Positions 8,877 through 17,008 of a DNA stretch of 54,285 nt are shown here, in pieces. The position numbers and the translations under genes were made by a program. The stretch is from Latescibacteria bacterium UBA6620 (GTDB lineage Bacteria > Latescibacterota > UBA2968), in assembly GCA_002433075.1 (NCBI GenBank), contig DJHM01000028.1, positions 16,619-70,903 of the forward strand, given 5' to 3'. Each line of letters opens with the position of its first letter. Position 1 is the stretch's first letter. The notes below the pieces were generated by a model. It worked only from the letters and a program-made list of their open reading frames with translations, did not search any database and had not been told where the DNA came from.

Positions 8877-8895
8877 TGTAACTAATACTGTTACA
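8877..8895. promoter_or_regulatory. Probable Rrf2 operator
   Basis: TGTAAC (8877-8882) and GTTACA (8890-8895) form a perfect inverted repeat with a 7-base spacer. It lies 25 bases upstream of the Rrf2 start codon in a short AT-rich block between the divergent Rrf2 and glycerophosphodiesterase genes. Size and position fit a dimeric Rrf2 binding site covering the promoter. Confidence 0.6.
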
Positions 8896-8972
8896 TATAT
8901 TCCTGTCAACCCCCGTTCCCCCGATTACCGGCCTTGCCCGTCCTGAAGCACCGCTGTAGCTTCCAGAATGCC

Positions 8973-9809
8973 ATGCCGATCTCTCACGCTCTTCTGGCCC
9001 TCCTCGTCCTTTTGACCCTGCCTGAAAAGACCCGCGCGGAACCCGATCGCGTCCTGGTCATGGCCCATCGGGGTGGACTCGGGCTCTGGCCAGAGAACAC
9101 CCTCCTGGCCTTCCGAAATGCCGCCGGCGCCGGCGCGGACGTGATCGAAACCGACATCTGGCAGACCCGGGACGGTATCATCGTCGCCCATCACGATGGG
9201 ACCGTCGATCGCACGACCGACGGTGAGGGTCATATCGGGGACCTGACCCTCGAAGAGATCAAGCGCCTCGACGCGGGGTATCGCTGGTCCGGGGACGGAC
9301 CCTACCCGTACCGCGGCCAGGGCCTCGAGATCCCCACGCTCGCGGAAGTACTCGACGCCCTTCCCGATGCGACCTTCAACATCGACATCAAGGACCACCA
9401 ACCCGGCATTGTCGACGCATTGTGCGATCTCCTGCAGGCGAAGGCTTCGGAAGACCGCGTCATCGTCGGCTCCTTCGAGGCCGACATCACTCGCGCCTTT
9501 CGACGCCGGTGTCCAGACGTGCGGACGGCTGCTACCTCGCGAGAAGCGTCCCGATTCCTCCTTTACTCCAAACTTCACCTCGACTGGATCTCCGGCCTCA
9601 ACGCCCACGCCCTTCAGGTCCCCCGCCGTATCGGACCCATCAAGGTCGTCACCCCCCGCTTCGTCGCCGCCGCCCATCGACGCGGGATCCAGGTCCACGT
9701 CTGGACCATCAACGATCCGCAGGAGATGATCGAGCTCACAGAGATGGGTGTGGACGGAATGTTCACCGACTATCCCGATCGTCTCATGGCGATTCAGAAG
9801 GGAGAATGA
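8973..9809 (+). CDS. Secreted glycerophosphodiester phosphodiesterase
   Basis: 278 aa. A signal peptide is visible (hydrophobic HALLALLVLLTL, then cleavage near TRAEP). The GDPD catalytic signature follows: AHRGG (H32, R33), W-P-E-N-T (E41), E-T-D (E59, D61), and H74 in AHHDGT. The C-terminal V-W-T-I-N-D strand is also typical. It hydrolyses glycerophosphodiesters to an alcohol and glycerol-3-phosphate outside the cytoplasm. ATG 8973 was chosen because it begins the signal peptide directly. It ends one base before the PhyH-1 gene, so the two are in one operon. Confidence 0.92.
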   Translation: MPISHALLALLVLLTLPEKTRAEPDRVLVMAHRGGLGLWPENTLLAFRNAAGAGADVIETDIWQTRDGIIVAHHDGTVDRTTDGEGHIGDLTLEEIKRLDAGYRWSGDGPYPYRGQGLEIPTLAEVLDALPDATFNIDIKDHQPGIVDALCDLLQAKASEDRVIVGSFEADITRAFRRRCPDVRTAATSREASRFLLYSKLHLDWISGLNAHALQVPRRIGPIKVVTPRFVAAAHRRGIQVHVWTINDPQEMIELTEMGVDGMFTDYPDRLMAIQKGE

Positions 9810-9810
9810 A

Positions 9811-10581
9811 GTGGAATCCGCAACGGGTTCTCTGACCGCGGGCCAGGTCGCCCGGTTCAACGCCGATGGCTACCTCCCGATCGGTAAGCTTCTCGACGAC
9901 AACCTCGTGGATGTCCTCCGGGATGAGTACGACCGTCTTTTCGGCGAGGCCCGTGAGACCGGGAATTTCCGCAATCTCGCGATCGACAACACCGACAGCG
10001 TCGACGAGAAGAACGACGCCGGTACCCAGATGCTTCAGATTATGCAGATGTGCGAGCGTAGCCTGGTTTTTCGCCAGTTGCTCTACGACGAACGCATCCT
10101 GGACATCGTGCAGGATCTTCTCGGCCCCAACCTCCAGCTCTTTCACGACCAGGCCCTTTACAAGCCCGCCCGTCAGGGAGATGCCGTTTTCTGGCACCAG
10201 GACAATGCCTACTGGCAGTGCGTGCCGGCCAATCTCGTAAGCTGTTGGCTGACCCTTGATGACGTCGATCGCGAAAACGGCGCGATGCACGTCATCCCGG
10301 GATCGCATCTCTCCGCCATCGACCACGAAATGTCGCAACAGACCAACGCCCTTCTCGATTCGGGCGACCGGGTCGACCCCAGTCAGACCGTCGTCATCGA
10401 CCTGCCCGCCGGCGGGGTGATGTTCCATCACTGCCAGACCCTTCACTTTACCCCGCCGAATCCGACCGACCGCCAGCGACGGGCTTTCGCCATCCATTTC
10501 ATGACTCCCGGCACGCGCGGAAAAGATGGCAATTACCTCGACGTCTCTTTCTCACGTCCTTTGCTTCGGGCTCGGATGTAA
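9811..10581 (+). CDS. Phytanoyl-CoA dioxygenase-family protein (PhyH-1)
   Basis: 256 aa non-haem Fe(II)/2-oxoglutarate dioxygenase. Metal ligands H129 and D131 (FWHQDNAYW) and distal H212 (TLHFTPPN) are in place, followed by the arginine-rich segment that binds 2-oxoglutarate. Such enzymes hydroxylate aliphatic or small-molecule substrates. The start is GTG one base after the phosphodiesterase stop, with GGGAG six bases upstream. One of eleven PhyH genes in this window; it is not next to the others. Substrate unknown. Confidence 0.92.
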   Translation: MESATGSLTAGQVARFNADGYLPIGKLLDDNLVDVLRDEYDRLFGEARETGNFRNLAIDNTDSVDEKNDAGTQMLQIMQMCERSLVFRQLLYDERILDIVQDLLGPNLQLFHDQALYKPARQGDAVFWHQDNAYWQCVPANLVSCWLTLDDVDRENGAMHVIPGSHLSAIDHEMSQQTNALLDSGDRVDPSQTVVIDLPAGGVMFHHCQTLHFTPPNPTDRQRRAFAIHFMTPGTRGKDGNYLDVSFSRPLLRARM

Positions 10582-10641
10582 TTTTCGCGGCCCGTCTTTT
10601 TTCGTGTCTTTCGTGACATTCGTGGTCATCTTTCCAGCCTG

Positions 10642-11130
10642 ATGGCATCCTTCCGGCTCAAAATCGGGACTCGCATCGGCGTCGTCTCGGACACCCACGG
10701 GCTCCTGCGACCCGAAGTCGAAGAAACCCTCCGAGGTGTCCCCGTCATCCTCCACGCCGGGGATGTCGGACACGTCGACGTCCTTCGCGGACTGAACGCC
10801 ATCGCCCCGACTGTCGCCGTCCGGGGAAACGTCGACCGTGGGGATTTCGGTGCGACCCTGCCCATGAACGAGTGCGTAGAAATCGGGAAGCGGACGATCT
10901 ATCTCTACCACGTCCGGGAGGATCTCGACATCGACCCTGTGGCAGAGGAGGTCGACCTCGTGATCACGGGACATTCGCATCAGCCGGCCCTGGACGAGAT
11001 CGATGGCGTCACCTACCTGAACCCCGGCAGTTGCGGTCCCCATCGATTCAGTCTTCCCGTCGCGCTCGCCTTCCTGACGGTTACCAAAGAGGGGTTCGAC
11101 ATCGAGCAGGTTGATCTCGACGTGACCTGA
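10642..11130 (+). CDS. YfcE/MJ0936-type metallophosphoesterase
   Basis: 162 aa. Calcineurin-like motifs appear in order: GVVSDTHG (D17, H19), HAGDVGH, RGNVD, and the terminal GHSHQP with the last two metal histidines. It hydrolyses phosphodiesters with two metal ions. The usual H-G-H/D block is replaced by YHVRED, so one family loop is atypical while the histidine is kept. The gene is followed by a strong hairpin terminator. Confidence 0.9.
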   Translation: MASFRLKIGTRIGVVSDTHGLLRPEVEETLRGVPVILHAGDVGHVDVLRGLNAIAPTVAVRGNVDRGDFGATLPMNECVEIGKRTIYLYHVREDLDIDPVAEEVDLVITGHSHQPALDEIDGVTYLNPGSCGPHRFSLPVALAFLTVTKEGFDIEQVDLDVT

Positions 11131-11141
11131 GCGATCCTGGC

Positions 11142-11184
11142 AAAAAAAAGAGCGCCGACCCGATTAATCGGATCGGCGCTTTCC
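11142..11184. terminator. Bidirectional intrinsic terminator
   Basis: A near-perfect palindrome spans 11151-11180: arms AGCGCCGA/TCGGCGCT and inner CCGATT/AATCGG with a single mismatch between them. It is preceded by A8 (11142-11149) and followed by TTTCC. It can stop the phosphoesterase mRNA on + and the isochorismatase-family mRNA on -. Confidence 0.8.
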
Positions 11185-11200
11185 TCTGCAACATGGCGTA

Positions 11201-11950
11201 TCAGTTCGACGCGAGGAGCGATTCCTCGATCGCAGCCACCGTCTCCTGGGTCGTCCAAACCGCGTTCGCCACGAAGCGGAAATTCACGAGCGCCGCTGCG
11301 TATCCGTCGCTTTCCGGAACCTTCGCCGCCGCCGTCGCGTCCTTCACCACGGCCACCTCGAATCCCTGTTCCAGCAGCTCCCGCAAATGGGACTCGGTAC
11401 AGAGGTTGGCTGACATCCCCGCCAGGATCACCTTGTCGATCCCGCGTTTTCGTAGCTACAGAATTAGATCGTTCGTCTCGGGCCCATACACTTTATGTGG
11501 GCTCGTCACCACCGTCTTTCCGTCCTGCAGGTAGGGCTTGTAGCGTTCGAGCCAGTCAGCCCCCGACCCTTCGAACCCCTCCACGCTCAGCGCGTCCTTC
11601 CGATCGAACATCCCGATCGTGTGCATCAGTTTCTCTAACACCCCCTCGAACTCCCAACCGTGATCCGTCGGGTAGTAGTAGTGTGGAGACACGAAAACGG
11701 GCAGATCGCTCCCTTTCGCCGTCTTGAACAATGTCTCGATGTTCGCCACCGTGTTGTTCTCCGTCACGCTTGCTCCGACCATGCCCCACGTCACCCCTTC
11801 CGGACTCAGAAAGTCGTTTTGGGGGTCCGTGACCACCAGGGCCGTCTTGCCCGATACGACCGTCATACCAGGATTTGGCAGTTGGGCAAACAGAGTGGTT
11901 GTAAAGGCCGACGGAAGGGCCACACCAGCGACCAAACAACGGTTCAACAT
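11201..11950 (-). pseudogene. Isochorismatase-family cysteine hydrolase interrupted by an in-frame TAG
   Basis: Reading from ATG 11950 (with AGGAGG and a second GGAG just upstream) gives 164 residues with VVTDPQNDF (catalytic Asp) and SPHKVYGPETND (likely catalytic Lys). A TAG at 11458-11456 then interrupts an otherwise continuous frame that resumes as LRKRGIDKVILAGMSANLC and contains the nucleophile Cys. In homologues the interrupted codon position usually holds Q or similar, so CAG to TAG is the simplest change. The stop therefore separates the Asp/Lys from the Cys of one active site. The N-terminus may be a signal-like segment. Readthrough or a sequence error would restore a normal protein of about 249 aa. 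Confidence 0.8.
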
Positions 11951-11982
11951 CTCCTACCTCCTCAGGTTTAGGTTTCTTCACC

Positions 11983-12000
11983 ATCCGGTACCAACCGGAT
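11983..12000. promoter_or_regulatory. Inverted repeat upstream of the isochorismatase-family gene
   Basis: ATCCGGT (11983-11989) and ACCGGAT (11994-12000) are perfect 7-base inverted arms with a 4-base spacer, 32 bases upstream of the - strand start codon and in the divergent region shared with the sigma54 activator. Candidate operator; the binding protein is unknown. Confidence 0.5.
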
Positions 12001-12189
12001 GTCCCTGCGTGACCTGCACTTCCTCTTCTTTCGATACACCTGGTCGATGTGCTGCCATTATGTGCAGAATCCTTCTCAACACCTGTGACAGACCGACCAT
12101 TATTATGGTATTTTATTATTTTACAAATACTTATAGGTGTTTATCTTGTCCGGGTCGCCTGCAAAAATCAACGAAATATCGTTCTATTC

Positions 12190-12218
12190 TTGACATTCAA
12201 CGATTTTTCGTCGATAAT
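12190..12218 (+). promoter_or_regulatory. Sigma70-type promoter of the sigma54 activator gene (leaderless)
   Basis: TTGACA (12190-12195), a 17-base spacer and GATAAT (12213-12218) closely match the housekeeping consensus. The start codon ATG is at 12225, six bases after the -10 box, so transcription would begin at or next to the ATG and there is no ribosome-binding site. An inverted pair ATCGTT (12178-12183)/AACGAT (12199-12204) brackets the -35 box and could be an operator. The region is AT-rich compared with its surroundings. Confidence 0.7.
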
Positions 12219-12224
12219 TCTCCT

Positions 12225-13847
12225 ATGGCTCGAATCCTCCGCTACACCCCCAAATTCGACCCACTCAAGAATCTTCTCCTGGACATCGCGAAGGAAAGAT
12301 CCTGCGAGTCCGTCCTCTCGACCATAGTCTCACGGCTTTCCGCGGGCCCTCAGGTCGCGCTCTGTCGCATCTGGCTCACCCAGCCCGGTGACCGCTGCGA
12401 CACCTGCCCCATGCGTTCGGAATGTCCCAATCAGACGAAGTGTCTCCATCTCGTAGCCAGCGCCGGATCGTCGATCGAGGACCCGGGTCTTGTCTGGAAT
12501 CAGACAGATGGAGGTTCGGGCCGAATCCCGATTGGGGCGCGGAAGATTGGTCGAATCGCGGAAGTCGGCGAACCCCAGGAGGTTCTCCACGTCGATCCGA
12601 ACGAGGATTGGGTAAGGAGTCCTGAGTGGATTCAGCAGGAGGGCGTTCGAGGGTTCGGAGGACAACCCCTCATCCATAACGGGAAGGTGCTTGGTGTCCT
12701 CGCCATTTTCACCCGGATGCCGCTCGAGGAAGAATGGCTGACCTGGCTACGTATGATCGCCGACCACGCCGCCGCCGCCATCGCCAACGCCCGGGCGTTC
12801 GAGGAAATCGACCAGCTGAGGAATCAGCTGGCCTTGGAGAATACGTTTCTCAAGCAGGAAATTACGGACACGCTCGATTTCGGCGACCTCATCGGCGGCA
12901 GTCCGGTGATCGTCCAGCTTTCCAACCAGATCGATCTCGTGGCGCCGACCGAAGCGAGCCTCCTGATCCAGGGCGAATCTGGAACCGGCAAGGAACTCGT
13001 CGCGCGCGAGATTCATCGCCGTAGCCGGCGAGCCGATCGACCGTTGATCAAAGTGGACTGTGCTTCTGTTCCCGGAGAGCTATTCGAAAGCGAGTTCTTC
13101 GGCCACGTTCGCGGGGCGTTCACCGGAGCCGTGCGCGATCGGGCAGGCCGATTCGAGGCCGCAGCAGGCGGAACGATCTTCCTGGACGAGGTCGGCAAGA
13201 TTCCTCTCGACCTCCAGGGGAAGCTGCTTCGCGTCCTGCAGGAGGGGGAGTACGAACGCGTCGGGGAGGAGCAGACCCGCAGGACCGATGTCCGGATCGT
13301 TGCCGCCACGAATCGCGATCTCAAGAAAGCCATCGCCGACGGAAGTTTTCGTGAGGATCTCTATTTTCGGCTCAACGTCTTCCCGCTCGAGGTCGCTCCC
13401 CTCAGGGAGCGGAAGGAAGACATCCCGCTCCTCGCCACGCACTTCCTACAGTGCGCCGTTGTCGACCTCAAACGCGAACCTCTTAAGCTCAGCCAGGCAA
13501 CCGTCGACCGTCTCCAGGCCTACGACTGGCCCGGCAACGTCCGCGAACTCCAGAACGTCATCGAACGCGCCGCCATCACCTCACCCGGAAACACGTTACG
13601 CCTCGACCGTGTCGATACGGCCGTCGCCCCACCGCGCATCGTCACAGCGGGCGACACCGTCGCCAACGACGGCATCGTGACCGAAGCCCAGATGATCGAT
13701 CTGGACAAACGCAATCTGCTCGCCGCCCTCGAGCGCACCGGCTGGAAAATCTACGGTCCGGGCGGTACCGCGGAACTTCTCGGGCTCCGTCCAACGACCC
13801 TCGCCTCACGCATCAAGAAATACGGTCTGACCAAGCCCACCGGTTAA
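12225..13847 (+). CDS. Sigma54-dependent transcriptional activator with GAF sensor domain
   Basis: 540 aa. Residues about 20-190 form a GAF-like sensor carrying four cysteines, C58-x2-C61-x5-C67-x5-C73, which could hold a metal or Fe-S centre. A short coiled coil follows (about 192-213). The AAA+ domain has Walker A GESGTGKE (250-257), the sigma54-contacting GAFTGA (about 298-303) and Walker B GGTIFLDE. A Fis-type HTH ends the protein (AELLGLRPTTLASRIKKYGL). It opens sigma54 promoters in response to a signal. An open frame continues upstream of the chosen ATG, but the strong promoter at 12190-12218 rules that out as coding. No clear sigma54 promoter was seen nearby. Confidence 0.93.
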   Translation: MARILRYTPKFDPLKNLLLDIAKERSCESVLSTIVSRLSAGPQVALCRIWLTQPGDRCDTCPMRSECPNQTKCLHLVASAGSSIEDPGLVWNQTDGGSGRIPIGARKIGRIAEVGEPQEVLHVDPNEDWVRSPEWIQQEGVRGFGGQPLIHNGKVLGVLAIFTRMPLEEEWLTWLRMIADHAAAAIANARAFEEIDQLRNQLALENTFLKQEITDTLDFGDLIGGSPVIVQLSNQIDLVAPTEASLLIQGESGTGKELVAREIHRRSRRADRPLIKVDCASVPGELFESEFFGHVRGAFTGAVRDRAGRFEAAAGGTIFLDEVGKIPLDLQGKLLRVLQEGEYERVGEEQTRRTDVRIVAATNRDLKKAIADGSFREDLYFRLNVFPLEVAPLRERKEDIPLLATHFLQCAVVDLKREPLKLSQATVDRLQAYDWPGNVRELQNVIERAAITSPGNTLRLDRVDTAVAPPRIVTAGDTVANDGIVTEAQMIDLDKRNLLAALERTGWKIYGPGGTAELLGLRPTTLASRIKKYGLTKPTG

Positions 13848-13941
13848 TCCGACCGATATACGCCTCGCAGACTCATCAAGCGGTCTCTCCGTGAACCGTT
13901 TCCCATTTTGAATTTCGCGGCTGCTTTGCCATCCTTGATGT

Positions 13942-14515
13942 ATGCCCGTTGACGACGATCTCAAGACAGGTCTTCGATCCTCCTACGACCTCCACGTCGA
14001 AGAACGCGAAGCCAAGGTACAGGCCGACTGGAAGCTTCTCGAGAGGAACCTCTTCGTGGATCGATCGTCCATTCTCGACATCGGCGCAGGAACGGGCCCC
14101 GATGGCGCCGCGCTTCGAGATCTCAGATTCCGTGTCGTCACGTCCGATGGTCACTCACTGTCGAACGGTCGGGTTGGTATCGGTCCAAATGGACTACTAC
14201 GACATCCCTTTCCAAGACGAAACCTTCGACGCCATCTGGTCTCTGAACACCCTGCTTCACGTTCCCCTGCATAGCCTCTCGACCGTTCTTCTCGAGATCC
14301 AACGCGTGCTAATCGATGACGGGCTTTTCTTTCTCGGATGCTACGGCGGGTCAGGCAAGGAGGGCATCCTGGACAAGGACCACTACGAACCGAAGCGTTT
14401 CTTCTCGTTCAAGAAAGACGATGACCTGAATCGCATTGCGCGCGATCATTTCAACGTTTTCGACTTCCATACGGTCGACACCGGTTTGAGCAACAATCAC
14501 TTCCAATCACTCTAA
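13942..14515 (+). pseudogene. SAM-dependent methyltransferase with a frameshift
   Basis: The first part, from ATG 13942, has the SAM-binding motif ILDIGAGTGPDG. The rest (VSVQMDYYDIPFQDETFDAI, then LLHVPLHSLSTVLLEIQRVL) continues in the next frame. The change lies around 14150-14170 and implies one inserted base. Together the two halves give one complete class I methyltransferase of about 190 aa with motif I, the acidic motif and the post-motif L-L-H-V-P helix. Target unknown. Pseudogene or single-base error. Confidence 0.75.
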
Positions 14516-14579
14516 GAAAATGAATTGATCGACGGCTCTTCCTTTCCTCATTCGGAAATCGGCAATCTGTCTTTCACCC

Positions 14580-15803
14580 ATGAACGTTCTTCTCATCGTC
14601 TCAGAAGACAACGGCCCCCACTTCAGCTGCTACGGCGACCCCAACGTCTCGACTCCCCACCTCGATCGCCTGGCGTCCGAGGGCATCCGTTTCACCAACG
14701 CCTACACCACGCAGGCCGTCTGCAGTCCGGGACGAGCGAGCATCCATACCGGGCTTTACCCCCATCAGAACGGGCAGATCGGCCTGGCGACGCATATGTA
14801 TCACACATTCGAAGGCCTTCCCAATCTACCGGCGATCATGAAGGAAGCCGGGTATCGGACCGGCATGGTCGGCAAGCTCCATATCCTTCCCGAAGCCGCG
14901 TATCCGCTCGATATGTGGTGGAACGATCGAGATTACATCAGCTTCCCCAACCGGGATGTCGTCAAGATGGCGGCAGTCGCCGATCGATTCATCAACGAGG
15001 ACAACGCCCCGTTTTTCCTGACCGTCAACTATCCCGACTATCACCTTCCCTTTCACCGGCAGCAGTTCGGCGTTCCCGAGACCCCCTTGGACGCGGATGA
15101 CGTCACGCCCCTTCCCCAGATCGGAATTGACACCCCGCGTCTCCGCCAGCACACGGCCGACTACTACAACTGCGTGAGCCGGCTCGACACCGCCGTCGGT
15201 CACTTATTCGACGCACTGCAACGTTCCGGCAAGTCCGAGGACACGCTCGTTCTGTTCACGACCGATCACGGTCATCAGTTCTCGCGGGGAAAGACGTGCT
15301 GCTACGAAGGCGGGGTGAAAGTCCCCTCTCTGCTGAAGTGGCCGGGTCAGGTGAAGGAAGGGCAGGGCAGCGACGCGCGATACAAACTCATCTTCAACTG
15401 TCTGGACGATCGCCCGAGCCCGAGTGCACGTAGCTATTCGGGGCCCGACCAGCAATGGGAACCCGGCGCGACGGTCGAGGAGATCGAGCGTGCCGATCCG
15501 TGGATCCTGGAGGCATACGCCACCTATCTGAATCCACCTCGCGAAGAACTTTACGACCTGTCGAACGACCCGTATGAGTTTCGCAATCTTGCAGGCGATC
15601 CCGATCGGGTCGACATTCAAGACCAACTGCGCGCGACATTGACTCAATGGCAGGTCGAGACGAACGACCGCATCGCAGATCCTGAAATTCTCGCACGCCT
15701 AACAGAGGAACACGACGCGGCACTTGCGGCACGCTATAAAGAGGGGGGTGGCGCCGACCAGCGTCGGCAAAATGAATGGCGCTATGCCGAGTATCTGCGA
15801 TGA
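14580..15803 (+). CDS. Sulfatase (heparan N-sulfatase-like), internally shortened
   Basis: 407 aa alkaline-phosphatase-superfamily sulfatase. D10/N11 metal site (SEDNGP), the formylglycine motif C48-S-P-G-R52, G-K-L-H and T-T-D-H-G-H are present. It would remove sulfate from a sulfated glycan. Family members are about 70-80 residues longer. Here the sequence jumps from KWPGQVKEGQGSD straight to ARYKLIFN, missing the segment that usually holds the DLMPTLLD and GRSL blocks, so an in-frame deletion near 15360-15375 is likely. No secretion signal is seen. Its TGA overlaps the ATG of the VOC gene (ATGA). Confidence 0.85.
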   Translation: MNVLLIVSEDNGPHFSCYGDPNVSTPHLDRLASEGIRFTNAYTTQAVCSPGRASIHTGLYPHQNGQIGLATHMYHTFEGLPNLPAIMKEAGYRTGMVGKLHILPEAAYPLDMWWNDRDYISFPNRDVVKMAAVADRFINEDNAPFFLTVNYPDYHLPFHRQQFGVPETPLDADDVTPLPQIGIDTPRLRQHTADYYNCVSRLDTAVGHLFDALQRSGKSEDTLVLFTTDHGHQFSRGKTCCYEGGVKVPSLLKWPGQVKEGQGSDARYKLIFNCLDDRPSPSARSYSGPDQQWEPGATVEEIERADPWILEAYATYLNPPREELYDLSNDPYEFRNLAGDPDRVDIQDQLRATLTQWQVETNDRIADPEILARLTEEHDAALAARYKEGGGADQRRQNEWRYAEYLR

Positions 15804-16171
15804 TTCTGCGCCCCCGTGCACAGCACAGGGGCGAGCCCGTACTGCGCATCATAGACGAAACAGAAGCCCGTAGCTTCTATGGAGACTTCCTCGGATTCGA
15901 GATCGGCTGGGCCTATAAGATTGACGGCGAACCTGTCTACATGGGTCTGGCGATGGGTGAGGACATCCAGCTTCACCTGACGGAGAGTCCCAACAATGCG
16001 GAGGTCGGAGGCTATATCGCGATCGACGATGTGGATAGGTATTGCGCGGATCTGCGGGCCCGTGATCCGAACTTCGAGCCTGTCCTGGAGGATAAACCGT
16101 ACGGGATGAGAGAGTTTCGTGTCGTAGACCCGTTCGGGAATCGACTCAAGTTTGCCTCTTCTCTCGAGTAA
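15800..16171 (+). CDS. VOC (glyoxalase/bleomycin-resistance) superfamily protein
   Basis: 123 aa. The betaalphabetabetabeta module is visible: PVLRIIDETEARSFYGDFLG, the central D-I-Q-L-H-L strand, V-G-G-Y-I-A-I-D-D-V-D, and the closing FRVVDPFGNRLKF. It belongs to the single-domain VOC/glyoxalase group, which includes lyases, dioxygenases and drug-binding proteins. The ATG overlaps the sulfatase stop, so it is coupled to it. The first ten or so codons are made of a dispersed palindromic repeat (15809-15833), so the native start may have been replaced. Confidence 0.85.
   Translation: MILRPRAQHRGEPVLRIIDETEARSFYGDFLGFEIGWAYKIDGEPVYMGLAMGEDIQLHLTESPNNAEVGGYIAIDDVDRYCADLRARDPNFEPVLEDKPYGMREFRVVDPFGNRLKFASSLE
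15809..15833. repeat. 25-bp palindromic repeat, copy A1
   Basis: Imperfect palindrome with arms CGCCCCCGTGC and GCACAGGGGCG around ACA. The reverse complement recurs at 40672-40696 with one mismatch in 25 bases. Copy A1 lies inside the 5' coding end of the VOC gene. It resembles a REP-type element. Confidence 0.7.
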
Positions 16172-16179
16172 CCTCATCC

Positions 16180-16938
16180 ATGCTGACTCAGTCCCAGATC
16201 GATTCCTATCACCGAGACGGGTACCTGCTTGCCTCCGGTCTCATCCCCGACAGTCTCTCCGCCGCCGCGGAAACCAGGATGTGGGACCTAATGGAGATGG
16301 CTGCGCAGGATTCAGCCACCTGGTCCCGCCTCCCTGACGGAGCCCACGAGTTCAGTGAATCGAGGGGCGTTGTCATCTTCAACGCCCTTCAGGACGAAGA
16401 CTTGATGGCCTGCGCAACGCCAGCCTACCTCGCGGCCGTCTCGCAGCTGATTGGTGAGAGCGTCGAGCAGCATCCACCCCAGACCGTACACACGCAGAAT
16501 CTGCTCCAACAGCACACGGAACCCAGCACCCCTCGGCCGCACATCGACGGGATCCCGAAGGAACACATGCACCGCACCTTTCCTGGACCGTATCGCATCG
16601 CCACCCTCGTCTACCTAAGCAACATCGAGCCCGGAGGTGGGGGAACAGCCGTCTGGCCGGGTTCCCATCGGAAGATTCGCGAACTCGCAGAATCGGATCC
16701 CGTTCGATACGAATACCTCTTCGATTTCAACAAGGACATCCCCTCTCTCGATCTGGGAGATCCCCTCATCGTCGAACCTCGTCGTGGGGACGTCCTGTTC
16801 TTCCAACATCTGTTTGGACACAACGGAACCGCCAACACCCTCCGCCGGCCTCGCTTCATGATGCGCTACTTCTGTCGATGCGAGTCCTGTTTCACAACGT
16901 GGAAGAAGACAGAAGAATGGGGTCACTGGACGCCGTAG
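16180..16938 (+). CDS. Phytanoyl-CoA dioxygenase-family protein (PhyH-2)
   Basis: 252 aa. Starts with the typical LTQSQIDSYHRDGYLLASG helix-strand. Iron ligands H121 and D123 (RPHIDGI) and distal H214 (GHNGTANT) with downstream arginines are intact. It follows the sulfatase-VOC pair eight bases after the VOC stop, so the three may be co-expressed. Hydroxylation substrate unknown. Confidence 0.92.
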   Translation: MLTQSQIDSYHRDGYLLASGLIPDSLSAAAETRMWDLMEMAAQDSATWSRLPDGAHEFSESRGVVIFNALQDEDLMACATPAYLAAVSQLIGESVEQHPPQTVHTQNLLQQHTEPSTPRPHIDGIPKEHMHRTFPGPYRIATLVYLSNIEPGGGGTAVWPGSHRKIRELAESDPVRYEYLFDFNKDIPSLDLGDPLIVEPRRGDVLFFQHLFGHNGTANTLRRPRFMMRYFCRCESCFTTWKKTEEWGHWTP

Positions 16939-16980
16939 CATCGAGAATTGCTAAAGTCAGTCGTTCCGAGGCCGGGTTTC

Positions 16981-17008
16981 TTTTCACTCTTCACTTCTCA
17001 CTTCTGCC
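16981..17008. repeat. Heptad-like intergenic repeat
   Basis: Degenerate (CACTTCT)-type repeats fill the space right before the permease start. Similar short degenerate strings occur at 20266-20296, 23938-23962, 45331-45349 and 54256-54285. Confidence 0.5.

Noticed and set aside
11724..12224. Open frame extending the sigma54 activator about 167 codons upstream
   Set aside because: It overlaps the isochorismatase-family gene on the other strand, has no family resemblance and contains the promoter at 12190-12218.
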